DNA of 64,000 nucleotides, from the NCBI GenBank assembly GCA_017554305.1, contig JAFZIN010000030.1:62001-126000 (forward strand), given 5' to 3'. The position numbers and the translations under genes were made by a program. Every line of letters begins with the position of its first letter. Positions within the stretch are counted from its first letter, which is position 1. The stretch comes from Bacteroidales bacterium (GTDB taxonomy: Bacteria; Bacteroidota; Bacteroidia; Bacteroidales; UBA932). This document shows, in pieces, positions 26,453-35,297 of the stretch. The notes beneath the pieces were generated by a model. That model made no database searches. It had not been told where the DNA came from and was given only the letters and a program-made list of their open reading frames with translations.

Positions 26453-27856
26453 TTACTTTTCAAGTTGACGGTCCTGGTGCTCAACCATTCTGAAGATTCT
26501 GTGCTGAATTCTGCGGTTCTCCTTCTTCACTTCCTCTATCTTGTTGGTGTAATCCTCAGCCAGTTCATTCCACTTGTCTACAAACTTCCAGTATGCTCCG
26601 TCCGGATAGTTTTTGCGCTTGTCTTTGGCGTCTGTAAAGTGCTTCTCCTCAGCTTCTTTCCAACTTTCAAACCTTGCCCAGTTTGGCCCCTCTTTTCCTA
26701 TGCCCAACCTAAGCGGAACAAAGAAATTTGAACAAGGATGACCCGGTGCAACCCAGGCAATACAGCCGCTCTCCTTGTTCATCCAACTCCTTAGCTGGAA
26801 GATAGTTGTGAGAATAGTGGAGTTGTTGCAGACTCTTCCTGGATGCTCAGTTTTGCCGGGAGTTAAACTATCGTGAAGAGAAAGCATGTTTATAAAGTCC
26901 TGAACATCAAGCTTGCGCGCCGGTGTAAACATTGGCTCCACGCCGTAAGGGTTGTAATCGTAAGTGCCGTCCGTAAGGTAATCTATAACCAGCTTGTGAC
27001 GGATTGTGTTGCCCTCCTTTGAGATGAGAGTTGGGTCACTGTAGGCCAGACGAAAGTTGAACTCCTGACGCGAATGAGGATCAAACCAGCCTCTCTCAAC
27101 AGCGTAGTCCTCAATATCTTTGGAGCCCATAAAGTTTGTTGTATCAGAGAGATCCACGGTTGTAATGGTGTAATAGTTAGGGATGGCCATCACCTTGTCA
27201 TCCGGAACTCTCATAGCAACCCAGTGGCGTCCTCTCACAACTGCAACAATCCAACCCTCGTTAGGATCTGCAACAGAGTAAGTTCTGCCGCTGCCCGTGT
27301 AGCCGTATTGCTCAACGCACTCGCCAATAATCTTCACTGCCTCTCTGGCGCTTGAAGCATACTTGGCAACGTTCATTCTCACCTCATACAAAACGCCGCC
27401 GTCCGTGTAATCTTTTCTGTCCTCTCTGGAGTTGCAACCGTCTGATGCAATGCACACTCCGTGCTCGTTAATTGCGGCGTCTGCCACACTCATTCCGGGG
27501 AATTCGAACCAGATATACTTGGCATTCAGAGCGCCTGCCTTGACTTTGGAAGCCGGAGCTTTTAACGCTCCTTCTCCTGCTTTTTCTACTCCCGATGGTA
27601 CAACGTAAATATTGAGCATCTGTTCTCCGGAATCATCTTCATTGTGACCGAATATCACACTGCCATCTTTTGTGGTGTTCTTGCCGGCAATAATTGCAAA
27701 GCAATTAAACCCCTCGCCGTCAGTATTTTGTATAACAGCGTCCGTGCTGTCAGAAAGAGTTGTACGCTGTGAATTTTTGCTCTGTGAATTTGCGCTAAAA
27801 GGGAATGCAAACAATAAGAGCGTTAAACTCAGAACTATTCCAAAAGATTTTTTCAT
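26453..27856 (-). CDS. C69-family dipeptidase
   Basis: Peptidase family C69 (PepD-like, Ntn-hydrolase fold), 467 residues, with signal peptide (cleavage near SANSQ). The nucleophile candidate is Cys52 in FNCFAIIAGKNTTKDGSVIF followed by GHNEDDSGEQ, which matches the family's C-T-x-F-x-A-G-K...DGS...NED. In this family the Cys is exposed by processing of the preceding residues; the 25-30 residues between the signal peptide and Cys52 look like such a propeptide. C-terminus is Lys/Glu/Arg-rich and helical. Probably a periplasmic dipeptidase for peptide nutrition. An AACTATCGTGA word occurs within it (26866-26876). Confidence 0.88.
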   Translation of the reverse strand: MKKSFGIVLSLTLLLFAFPFSANSQSKNSQRTTLSDSTDAVIQNTDGEGFNCFAIIAGKNTTKDGSVIFGHNEDDSGEQMLNIYVVPSGVEKAGEGALKAPASKVKAGALNAKYIWFEFPGMSVADAAINEHGVCIASDGCNSREDRKDYTDGGVLYEVRMNVAKYASSAREAVKIIGECVEQYGYTGSGRTYSVADPNEGWIVAVVRGRHWVAMRVPDDKVMAIPNYYTITTVDLSDTTNFMGSKDIEDYAVERGWFDPHSRQEFNFRLAYSDPTLISKEGNTIRHKLVIDYLTDGTYDYNPYGVEPMFTPARKLDVQDFINMLSLHDSLTPGKTEHPGRVCNNSTILTTIFQLRSWMNKESGCIAWVAPGHPCSNFFVPLRLGIGKEGPNWARFESWKEAEEKHFTDAKDKRKNYPDGAYWKFVDKWNELAEDYTNKIEEVKKENRRIQHRIFRMVEHQDRQLEK

Positions 27857-27883
27857 ACTATATGTTTGTTCTTTGTTAACTGT

Positions 27884-28591
27884 TTATCCCACCATCCAAA
27901 CCAACACGTGGTTTTCAAAGACTTCATACTGCATTGTGAACTCTTCCTCCTCATTCTGCTCCTCTCCGTCCTCATCTACAATATGCTCACTCTTAGGGTA
28001 TTTGAACACTACGTCTATCTCTCCCTCTTCCCTAACGTTGAAGTGTTCAACCTCCATATCCTCAGAGAAATCTACGTTGTGTCTTCCCATACGTTTGTAA
28101 AGCGCCTCCTTTGCACACCAGTAGATTGCAAGCTGAGTGTTTCTCTCTTCCATCTTCTCCGGGTCATCATCCTTCTCAATCAGATCATCTCTCTCCTCAT
28201 CATTGAGCGCTCTCTTTTCCACAGCGGTAAAGTCTCTCTTTACACTCTCAACATCTATTCCAACATCTTCTGTCGGGTGGATAATTACCGCTGCAAACTT
28301 ATCAGTATGAGTAATGCTTATGTGAGTGCTGTCATTCTCAATATAAGGGCTGCCGTTCTCATGGTGACCAATATGCACAGGCTCCTCAAAGAGGCTCTGT
28401 ACCAGCGCAATAACGGCCAGCTTCTCTCTCCTGTGCTGCTCGCTTTTGTAAAGAGAAATCTCCTCCAGTTCCTCTTCTCTGTCCTCTTCATCTTTGCTTA
28501 TAATCTCCAGAAGTTCCTTCTCACTCTCTGAGATGTCCCAAACGGCAATCACCGCTCCGTTCTTCAATTCCTTTTTAAGATATATTCCCAT
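27884..28591 (-). CDS. 4'-phosphopantetheinyl transferase (Sfp type)
   Basis: Transfers phosphopantetheine from CoA to carrier proteins such as ACP. The 235-residue protein shows the two Sfp-type signatures: VGIDVES in the middle (Mg-binding Asp and Glu) and YWCAKEALYKR (the W-x-x-K-E-A motif). An acidic stretch (ISKDEEDREEELEEIS) near residue 35 and another at the C-terminus (DEDGEEQNEEEE) are more charged than usual. Follows gldE by 15 bases, an arrangement known from many Bacteroidota. Confidence 0.93.
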   Translation of the reverse strand: MGIYLKKELKNGAVIAVWDISESEKELLEIISKDEEDREEELEEISLYKSEQHRREKLAVIALVQSLFEEPVHIGHHENGSPYIENDSTHISITHTDKFAAVIIHPTEDVGIDVESVKRDFTAVEKRALNDEERDDLIEKDDDPEKMEERNTQLAIYWCAKEALYKRMGRHNVDFSEDMEVEHFNVREEGEIDVVFKYPKSEHIVDEDGEEQNEEEEFTMQYEVFENHVLVWMVG

Positions 28592-28606
28592 TTTTCAAAT
28601 TATAGT

Positions 28607-29686
28607 CTAGTTTTGCTGTGTATCACTCTCATCCGTAATCTCTCCCACAATCTCCTCCAGTATATCTTCCATTGTCACAATTCCGTCCATTCCGCCATAC
28701 TCATCTATCACAATAGCTAAATGCAACCTCCTCTTTCTCAGCTCTTCCAGCAGATCGTTGATTTTCATTGAGCCCGGCACAAAGTAGGCCTGACGGATAT
28801 GTTTTCTCCAATCAAATTTTCCGCTGCGGCTCATAATGTAAGGCAGCATATCCTTTATGTAGAGGAAGCCGCGTATATCATCAAGATTGTCTTTGTAAAC
28901 CGGAAGGCGTGAGTAGCCGCACTCGGTAGCAATGGATATAACCTCCTCGTTTGTCATCTCCATATTCAGCGTCTCCACCTCAATTCTAGGCTTCATAATC
29001 TGAGAGACGCTTTTCTTTGGAAGAGAGAGAATTTTGTTCAGCAGGCTCTTCTGCTTAACATCCTCTGCCATAGTCATTTCTACGGCGCCGCTCAGCATCT
29101 TGTAAGCCTTTTCCTCCTCCTCTTCAGTAAGGGCTTTGGTGCGGCGTCTTCCCTCAATAACCTTGTCTGTAAGTTTGTCCAAAGGAACGGTTACAATCTT
29201 CAAAAGAGAGAGCATACCGCTGGTAAACTTTGCAAACTTCACCGGAGATCTTGTTCCAATGAGTTTAGGCATAGCCTCTCCAAAGAGCACCAGAACAAAG
29301 GTTACCACAACCGTGCAGATAATGAACTCCAAGACAGGATAACCGGTAAAGTCAAAAAGGCGTGTAAGCAGCAGTGAGGTAAGCAGAACTATCAGGATAT
29401 TAACAAGATTATTAGCCTGAAGTATTATGCTCAGCAGTCTGTTTGGCCGCTCCAAAAGGTTCATTACCAGGTGGCTGGAGGTGTCAGTACCCTCCTTCAG
29501 TTTCTGCTTCTCCTTAGGGGAGAGAGAAAAATAGGCGGCCTCGCTTCCGCTCATAAGAGCAGAGCAGAAGAGCAGCAATACAATACAAATGCCTATGAAA
29601 ATGTTTCCCCACAGATTACCCGAAAGGGGAGGCACGTCTTCCGTTGCGGAACTAAGAACTAATATTAACAAATTGGGAGGTTCCAA
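28607..29686 (-). CDS. gldE: GldE-type membrane protein (DUF21 + CBS), without C-terminal CorC domain
   Basis: Membrane protein of 359 residues: an N-terminal DUF21 membrane domain (helices about 27-45, 95-160) and a pair of CBS domains (about residues 215-350, with PRIEVETLNMEMTNEE and LAIVIDEYGGMDGIVTMEDILEEIVGEI). The CorC_HlyC-type domain that normally follows in this family is absent; the gene stops with ITDESDTQQN shortly after the CBS pair. The position directly before the phosphopantetheinyl transferase gene supports the GldE assignment. In gliding Bacteroidota GldE accompanies the type IX/gliding apparatus; here no other gld gene is in the window, and ion efflux is an alternative role. 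Confidence 0.8.
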   Translation of the reverse strand: MEPPNLLILVLSSATEDVPPLSGNLWGNIFIGICIVLLLFCSALMSGSEAAYFSLSPKEKQKLKEGTDTSSHLVMNLLERPNRLLSIILQANNLVNILIVLLTSLLLTRLFDFTGYPVLEFIICTVVVTFVLVLFGEAMPKLIGTRSPVKFAKFTSGMLSLLKIVTVPLDKLTDKVIEGRRRTKALTEEEEEKAYKMLSGAVEMTMAEDVKQKSLLNKILSLPKKSVSQIMKPRIEVETLNMEMTNEEVISIATECGYSRLPVYKDNLDDIRGFLYIKDMLPYIMSRSGKFDWRKHIRQAYFVPGSMKINDLLEELRKRRLHLAIVIDEYGGMDGIVTMEDILEEIVGEITDESDTQQN

Positions 29687-29712
29687 TTATCTAAAGTGTT
29701 GGTTATCGGCTA

Positions 29713-29720
29713 CAAATATA
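29713..29720 (-). promoter_or_regulatory. Promoter -7 box of gldE
   Basis: CAAATATA on the plus strand reads TATATTTG on the coding strand, 27 bases before the gldE start. Confidence 0.7.
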
Positions 29721-29734
29721 TAAAAAACGTAAAA

Positions 29735-29770
29735 ATAAAGAAAGACGGTCCGTTGTTTTTGCCGGACCGC
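29735..29770 (-). terminator. Terminator of groEL
   Basis: CGGTCCG (29746-29752) pairs with CGGACCG (29763-29769); on the minus strand the hairpin is followed by a T-rich tail (TCTTTCTTTATTTTT). Confidence 0.85.
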
Positions 29771-29813
29771 CTTTGCTTAACGTTTTAAAACTCAGAGCTA
29801 TGCATTGCACTGA

Positions 29814-31457
<1,644 letters not shown>

Positions 31458-31553
31458 CTATTTTTCTGATTCTGCAATTTTCTCAATGCTTCTGATTGAC
31501 AGATATTTGCACTTAAAATTTGCTTAGCTTATGATTGCTTTCAATGTTGTCTT

Positions 31554-31829
31554 TTAACCGATTACTGCAAGGACATCACTCTGACGCATAATCATATAGA
31601 CCTTTCCGTCCGGGGAGTTAACCTCTGTACCAGCGTATTTACCGTAGAGAACAACGTCTCCAACTTTGAGCTCCATAGGCTCATCCTTTTTGCCGGGGCC
31701 GGCTGCAATAACCTTACCCTCTTGAGGTTTTTCCTTTGCGTTATCCGGAATAATGATTCCGCTTGCTGTTTTCTTCTCGGCCTCTTTAGGCTCAATAAGA
31801 ACTCTGTCTGCTAATGGTTTTATTGTCAT
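31554..31829 (-). CDS. groES: 10 kDa co-chaperonin GroES
   Basis: Lid of the GroEL chamber, 91 residues, with [19 protein letters not shown] at the start, the mobile loop [16 protein letters not shown] and [12 protein letters not shown]. Reading upstream (31830-31980, minus strand) I found no perfect TAnnTTTG box and no CIRCE inverted repeat, so its heat regulation must use another signal. Confidence 0.98.
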   Translation of the reverse strand: MTIKPLADRVLIEPKEAEKKTASGIIIPDNAKEKPQEGKVIAAGPGKKDEPMELKVGDVVLYGKYAGTEVNSPDGKVYMIMRQSDVLAVIG

Positions 31830-31878
31830 AATGCTATTTTTTAATTGTTATTTAATCATTCTAAGCCCCGTTTTTGTG

Positions 31879-32160
31879 GGCACAGCAGAGTAGGGCAAAG
31901 GGTGTGCCAGCCCGCCCAACTGCCATTTTGGCGGTTATGGGGCACTTTTGCCACAACTTTGCATGCTTTTGCCAAATCTGTTGGGCACTCTGACTCTTCA
32001 GAAACCCTTCGCTTCGCTAAAGCGTCGCTACGTCCTGCCCGGACAAGCCGGGCCCCATTCATGAGGCCATGGGCGGCCACAGGTTTCTTTGAAGAATTCA
32101 GAGTGCCCAATGGTTTGAGAGAAGTGTGCAAGGTGGTGCTGAGAATGGGACACCTTGCAC
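31879..32160. repeat. Chain of hairpins with a 130-bp palindromic element, groES-tadA gap
   Basis: This 390-base gap has no gene but is full of inverted repeats: GGCACA/TGTGCC (31879-31907), AACTGCCA-ttt-TGGCGGTT (about 31918-31937), a large imperfect palindrome with arms 31981-32006 and 32082-32110 (TTGGGCACTCTGA / TCAGAGTGCCCAA ends), inside which GCCCGG-acaag-CCGGGC (about 32037-32053) forms its own hairpin, and a perfect GTGCAAGGTG / CACCTTGCAC pair (32126-32160). The large element resembles a MITE or a structured RNA; flanking target-site duplications are not evident. Confidence 0.55.
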
Positions 32161-32199
32161 GTTTTGCAGGAGAGGGGAGTTTGGTGGAATGGAGTTTTG

Positions 32200-32207
32200 T
32201 ATCTTTG
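32200..32207 (+). promoter_or_regulatory. Promoter -7 box of tadA
   Basis: Perfect TATCTTTG 12 bases before the first ATG (32219). With a start point about 6-7 bases downstream, the leader would be only a few bases long; initiation at the second Met (codon 5, 32231) is also possible. Confidence 0.7.
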
Positions 32208-32218
32208 TGGGGGAATAA

Positions 32219-32806
32219 ATGAGGCAAGCTATGGACATTGAGCAGTTAAAGATAGATGTGGATTTTATGATGCAGGCGCTGAAGGAGGCGCAGGCTGCGG
32301 CAGATGAGGGTGAGGTGCCCGTAGGATGCGTTATTGTGGCTGAGGAGAGCGGCCCGGCAAGGGAAAAAGCAAAGAATAGTGCATGTACAGTGGGGAAAGG
32401 AACCGGACGTGGAAGTGAGCGTACTGCTGAGGTGGAGGTAAAGCGGACTGCTGGAGTTGGAGCGGGTGCCGGAAGGGTGATTGCAAGGGGGCATAACCTC
32501 ATTCAGATGCTGAAGGATCCGACTGCTCACGCGGAGATGCAGGCAATAACGGCGGCCTCTGCTCATCTGGGTGGTAAGTATCTGGACAGATGTACCTTAT
32601 ATGTGACTGTGGAACCGTGCCCTATGTGTGCGGCGGCTCTCTGCTGGGCACAGATTGGGAGGGTGGTTTACGGTTGCAAAGATCCTAAGCGCGGCGCTTC
32701 AAAGTTTACTCCCTCTTTATATCATCCTAAGACTGAAGTTGTTGGAGGGGTGCTGGAAAAAGAGTGCCAGGAGATAATGACATCCTTTTTCAAAACCAAA
32801 CGGTAA
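32219..32806 (+). CDS. tadA: tRNA-specific adenosine deaminase with a ~42-residue insert
   Basis: TadA converts A34 to inosine in tRNA-Arg(ACG) anticodons. The zinc site is intact: TAHAEMQ (His ligand, catalytic Glu) and EPCPMCAAAL (two Cys ligands). Length is 195 residues instead of about 145-155 because a Gly/Ala/Lys/Arg-rich stretch (roughly residues 41-83, from AEESGPAREK to AGVGAGAG) is inserted between strand EVPVGCVIV and the expected continuation RVIARGHN. The junctions fall in the loop between two strands and the frame is kept, so the enzyme is probably active. Base composition of the insert (32339-32470) is G-rich compared with the flanks. Confidence 0.93.
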   Translation: MRQAMDIEQLKIDVDFMMQALKEAQAAADEGEVPVGCVIVAEESGPAREKAKNSACTVGKGTGRGSERTAEVEVKRTAGVGAGAGRVIARGHNLIQMLKDPTAHAEMQAITAASAHLGGKYLDRCTLYVTVEPCPMCAAALCWAQIGRVVYGCKDPKRGASKFTPSLYHPKTEVVGGVLEKECQEIMTSFFKTKR

Positions 32807-32943
32807 CTTATTCATAATAAAGCATCATAGGGCTTTGTTAAGGTCTGCCCTTTAATGGATTATAAAGTTTTGGCAACATCAGCAGTTTAGGCAGCTGCAA
32901 TGATTGCAGAGCGTTTTCCTTGTGGCGTCACACGGTAGAGTGT

Positions 32944-32974
32944 TTTGGGTATATTCATTTTTTGCTTATTTTTG
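32944..32974 (+). promoter_or_regulatory. Promoter of tRNA-Gln
   Basis: TTTG (32944-32947), 19-base spacer, TATTTTTG (32967-32974): a full Bacteroidota promoter. The tRNA starts 10 bases after the -7 box, so the primary transcript begins almost at the mature 5' end. The 32807-32943 stretch holds nothing else that I can recognise. Confidence 0.8.
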
Positions 32975-32983
32975 CCGACCCAT

Positions 32984-33054
32984 TGAGATATGGTGTAATG
33001 GTAGCACAACAGATTTTGGTTCTGTTTGTCCAGGTTCGAATCCTGGTATCTCAA
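32984..33054 (+). tRNA. tRNA-Gln (anticodon TTG)
   Basis: Complete cloverleaf: acceptor TGAGATA/TATCTCA, D arm GTG...CAC, anticodon stem ACAGA/TCTGT with loop TTTTGGT (anticodon TTG, reads CAA), T arm CCAGG-TTCGAAT-CCTGG, discriminator A. CCA is not encoded. The next gene's ATG begins two bases after the discriminator base. Confidence 0.95.
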
Positions 33055-33056
33055 CT

Positions 33057-34034
33057 ATGAAAACCCTGCCTCTTATAATTGTGTGTCTGGCACTTTTTGC
33101 AGGATGCAAGCGGGGTGCAGATAACAATGCAACTCCCTATCAGACAAATATTTTCCCAAGTGTAAAGGTTCCGGAATCTATTAAGAGCAGCAGAACGCTC
33201 TCTGCGGAGTATACTGCAAAGCATTACTGGGATGAGTTCCTTAGCAGAGACCGTCTTTTGAAACTGAAACCTACAAGAGATACCGCAGAAATTTTGGGAG
33301 TAAGCCGCGCAATCTTTACGGAATCCTTTAAGAACTATGTGGCACTTCTGGAGAATGTAAATGACTCTGTTGCCGTTAGTTCTATGACAGACCTTGTTAA
33401 TCGGGCGGTGGCAATGGCGGAGAAGGGGATGCCTAATTTCTTTGGTACCATAATGGAAGAGAGTGAAAAGTTGTTGTTCAATTCCGCATCGCCGATGATG
33501 AATGATGAGCTCTATCTTCCTGTGCTGCAGGGGATTCAAAAGTGCAAGGTGATTCCTCAGCACGTTAAGGCATCTTACGGTTATCAACTCTCTATCTGCA
33601 ACCTTAACCGTGTGGGAACGGTGGCCTCTGATTTTAAGTTCTCTACGGGTTACGGCATAAAGAATATGTACTCCATAAATGCAGATTATCTTCTGATTTT
33701 CTTCTTCTCTCCGGACTGCGGAAACTGTCGTCAGACGCTTGAGATGATGAAGAAATCTGATATGATTATGAACCTTGTGGGGGCGGGAAAGATGAAGGTT
33801 CTGGCAATGGCTCCGGAGGCGGAGAGTCAGATGTGGAGGGAGAAGAGGAGCGAGTTTCCAACGGACTGGATTTACGCGTGTGATGCAGACGGAACCTTCT
33901 CTAACGGAGATGTTTACGTGCTGCGTGCAATCCCGGGAATCTATATCCTTGATTCACAGAAAAAGATAATTGTAAAAGACGGTTCCATCCAGCACGTTCT
34001 CCGAGTTTTAAGTGACATCGGAAAAGATCTCTAA
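33057..34034 (+). CDS. DUF5106/thioredoxin-like lipoprotein starting at the tRNA 3' end
   Basis: Lipoprotein of 325 residues: MKTLPLIIVCLALFAGC with lipobox LFAGC (Cys17), a helical DUF5106-like region, and a C-terminal thioredoxin fold with the redox motif CGNC (Cys221, Cys224) in FFSPDCGNCRQT. It is probably a periplasm-facing thiol-disulfide protein. The reading frame stays open through the whole tRNA upstream, but those codons are tRNA sequence; the lipobox placement fixes the start at 33057, two bases after the tRNA. There is therefore no room for a separate promoter or ribosome-binding site, and the mRNA must come from the tRNA promoter or start inside the tRNA. Confidence 0.85.
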   Translation: MKTLPLIIVCLALFAGCKRGADNNATPYQTNIFPSVKVPESIKSSRTLSAEYTAKHYWDEFLSRDRLLKLKPTRDTAEILGVSRAIFTESFKNYVALLENVNDSVAVSSMTDLVNRAVAMAEKGMPNFFGTIMEESEKLLFNSASPMMNDELYLPVLQGIQKCKVIPQHVKASYGYQLSICNLNRVGTVASDFKFSTGYGIKNMYSINADYLLIFFFSPDCGNCRQTLEMMKKSDMIMNLVGAGKMKVLAMAPEAESQMWREKRSEFPTDWIYACDADGTFSNGDVYVLRAIPGIYILDSQKKIIVKDGSIQHVLRVLSDIGKDL

Positions 34035-34102
34035 ATTGAAACCCTTCGAATTCGAGGGGGGTAAAAGACGGAAGCCGGAAGGAAGCAGATGCCTTAGATA
34101 TC

Positions 34103-34924
34103 CTATTTCAACAGGTGCCGGTTGTTATTACCTTCCAATATCATCATTTGCTGGATGGCAATCTTGTTCAATTTGATTAGCCGTTCGCTTTGCTGCATCC
34201 CATCATTGATGAGTACTGAATTGATATTCTCCATATTGGACAGGCATATAAGCTCATTGATGGAAGCATAGTCGCGAATATTGCCCTTCAATTCGGGATT
34301 TGCCTCCCGCCACTGTTTGGCCGTAACCCCAAACATAGCAACATTCAGCACATCTGCTTCTTCTGCATAGATCATATTGGCCTGGAGCGGAGTAACCTCT
34401 TTGGGAATCAGATTATGTTTAATAGCATCAGTATGGATTCGGTAGTTAATCTTTGATAGTTCCCGTTTTGCGGACCAGCCCAGCATTTTCTGCTCTTCCT
34501 TCTTCAGCCGCTGGAATTCTTTCACAAGGTAGAGTTCAAACTCCACGGACACCCAGTTGGCGAACTTGAAGGCGATGTCGGTTATCGCATAAGTCCCACC
34601 TCCTTTACCACTCTTTGTTAGGATTCCAATAGCAGCAGTCATATCTACCCATCTGGAAGGGCTCATTGTGAATGAATTGCTTCCGGCCTCTACCAAAAGG
34701 GGGTCGAATTCGACCCCTTTAAAGCCAGGGTTATATAGCCTCTCCCACAAACCGAGATACTCCAGCGTGTTTTTTTGCCTCATCCAGTTTTTTACAACAT
34801 CTTTTGGTTCCACTGGATTCTTTTGCCGAGCGATATCGGTGATGCAGATATAATCAATTCCATCCTTCTTCATTGTCCGGATGAGTACATCCTTGACCGT
34901 TATTTCAGTGTTTTTACCCACCAT
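34103..34924 (-). CDS. KilA-N domain protein
   Basis: Protein of 273 residues with an N-terminal KilA-N domain (about residues 20-135: YICITDIARQ, VVKNWMRQKNTLEYLGLWE, WVDMTAAIGI, GGTYAITDIAFKFANWVSVEFELYLVKEFQRLK), a DNA-binding fold typical of phages and mobile islands, and a helical C-terminal part ending in a conserved-looking region around AMFGVTAKQWREANPELKGN. It is a single gene with its own promoter. An 18-bp perfect palindrome, GGGGTCGAATTCGACCCC (34700-34717), lies inside its coding sequence. It is probably a foreign or phage-derived accessory gene; regulator or antirepressor roles are possible. Confidence 0.85.
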   Translation of the reverse strand: MVGKNTEITVKDVLIRTMKKDGIDYICITDIARQKNPVEPKDVVKNWMRQKNTLEYLGLWERLYNPGFKGVEFDPLLVEAGSNSFTMSPSRWVDMTAAIGILTKSGKGGGTYAITDIAFKFANWVSVEFELYLVKEFQRLKKEEQKMLGWSAKRELSKINYRIHTDAIKHNLIPKEVTPLQANMIYAEEADVLNVAMFGVTAKQWREANPELKGNIRDYASINELICLSNMENINSVLINDGMQQSERLIKLNKIAIQQMMILEGNNNRHLLK

Positions 34925-34949
34925 ATCTTTCGTATTTTTTGTGTCTGTA

Positions 34950-34981
34950 CAAATTTAGATGAAACGATGAGCAAAAGCAAA
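34950..34981 (-). promoter_or_regulatory. Promoter of the KilA-N gene
   Basis: On the minus strand, TTTG (34978-34981), 20-base spacer and TAAATTTG (34950-34957), 26 bases before the start codon. Confidence 0.65.
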
Positions 34982-35098
34982 TCTTTGCAAACCTTGCAAG
35001 GATTTGGAAATGTGGGAAGTTTTTTACATTCCAAGCCGAAAGGTCAGCAAGGTAAAACAGGATGTCATTTAGGTCGATTTTTCTGTAGTCTGCGCACA

Positions 35099-35147
35099 TT
35101 TTTAGTCGGACTTTTTGTATAATAGTAACACTTTTTAGTCGGACTTT
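35099..35147. repeat. Two direct repeats TTTTTAGTCGGACTTT upstream of KilA-N
   Basis: Identical 16-base copies at 35099-35114 and 35132-35147 (33-base period, about three helical turns) in the 34925-35232 gap. Spacing on one face of the helix suggests a regulator-binding pair; a 33-base period is also a multiple of three, so a decayed coding repeat (frame with KVRLKS/KVRLKM) is possible. No complete gene is seen in this gap. Confidence 0.6.
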
Positions 35148-35232
35148 AACCAACATCCCTCTTTATGGCGCAGCTATTCCTGTTTAGTGAAAATGATTGC
35201 CTATGCTAAGGGAGATGGCTCTAAGAACAGCA

Positions 35233-35265
35233 AAAGCGGCCACATCAATAGATTGTGGCCGCTTT
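35233..35265. terminator. Terminator of the adhesin/lipoprotein operon
   Basis: Perfect 12-bp inverted repeat AAAGCGGCCACA / TGTGGCCGCTTT, followed on the minus strand by TGCTGTTCTT; A/T at both ends would let it act in both directions. Confidence 0.75.
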
Positions 35266-35297
35266 GCGTTTATAGAAATGTCTTTATTTCAAGGCTC

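Noticed and set aside
31830-31900. CIRCE element upstream of groES
   Set aside because: No TTAGCACTC-type inverted repeat is present; the hairpins here have other sequences.
32904-33056. N-terminal extension of the DUF5106 lipoprotein through the tRNA
   Set aside because: Those codons are the tRNA-Gln sequence; the lipobox fixes the start at 33057.
34914-35156. 80-residue minus-strand frame upstream of KilA-N
   Set aside because: Made mostly of the two direct repeats and the KilA-N promoter region; no domain recognised.
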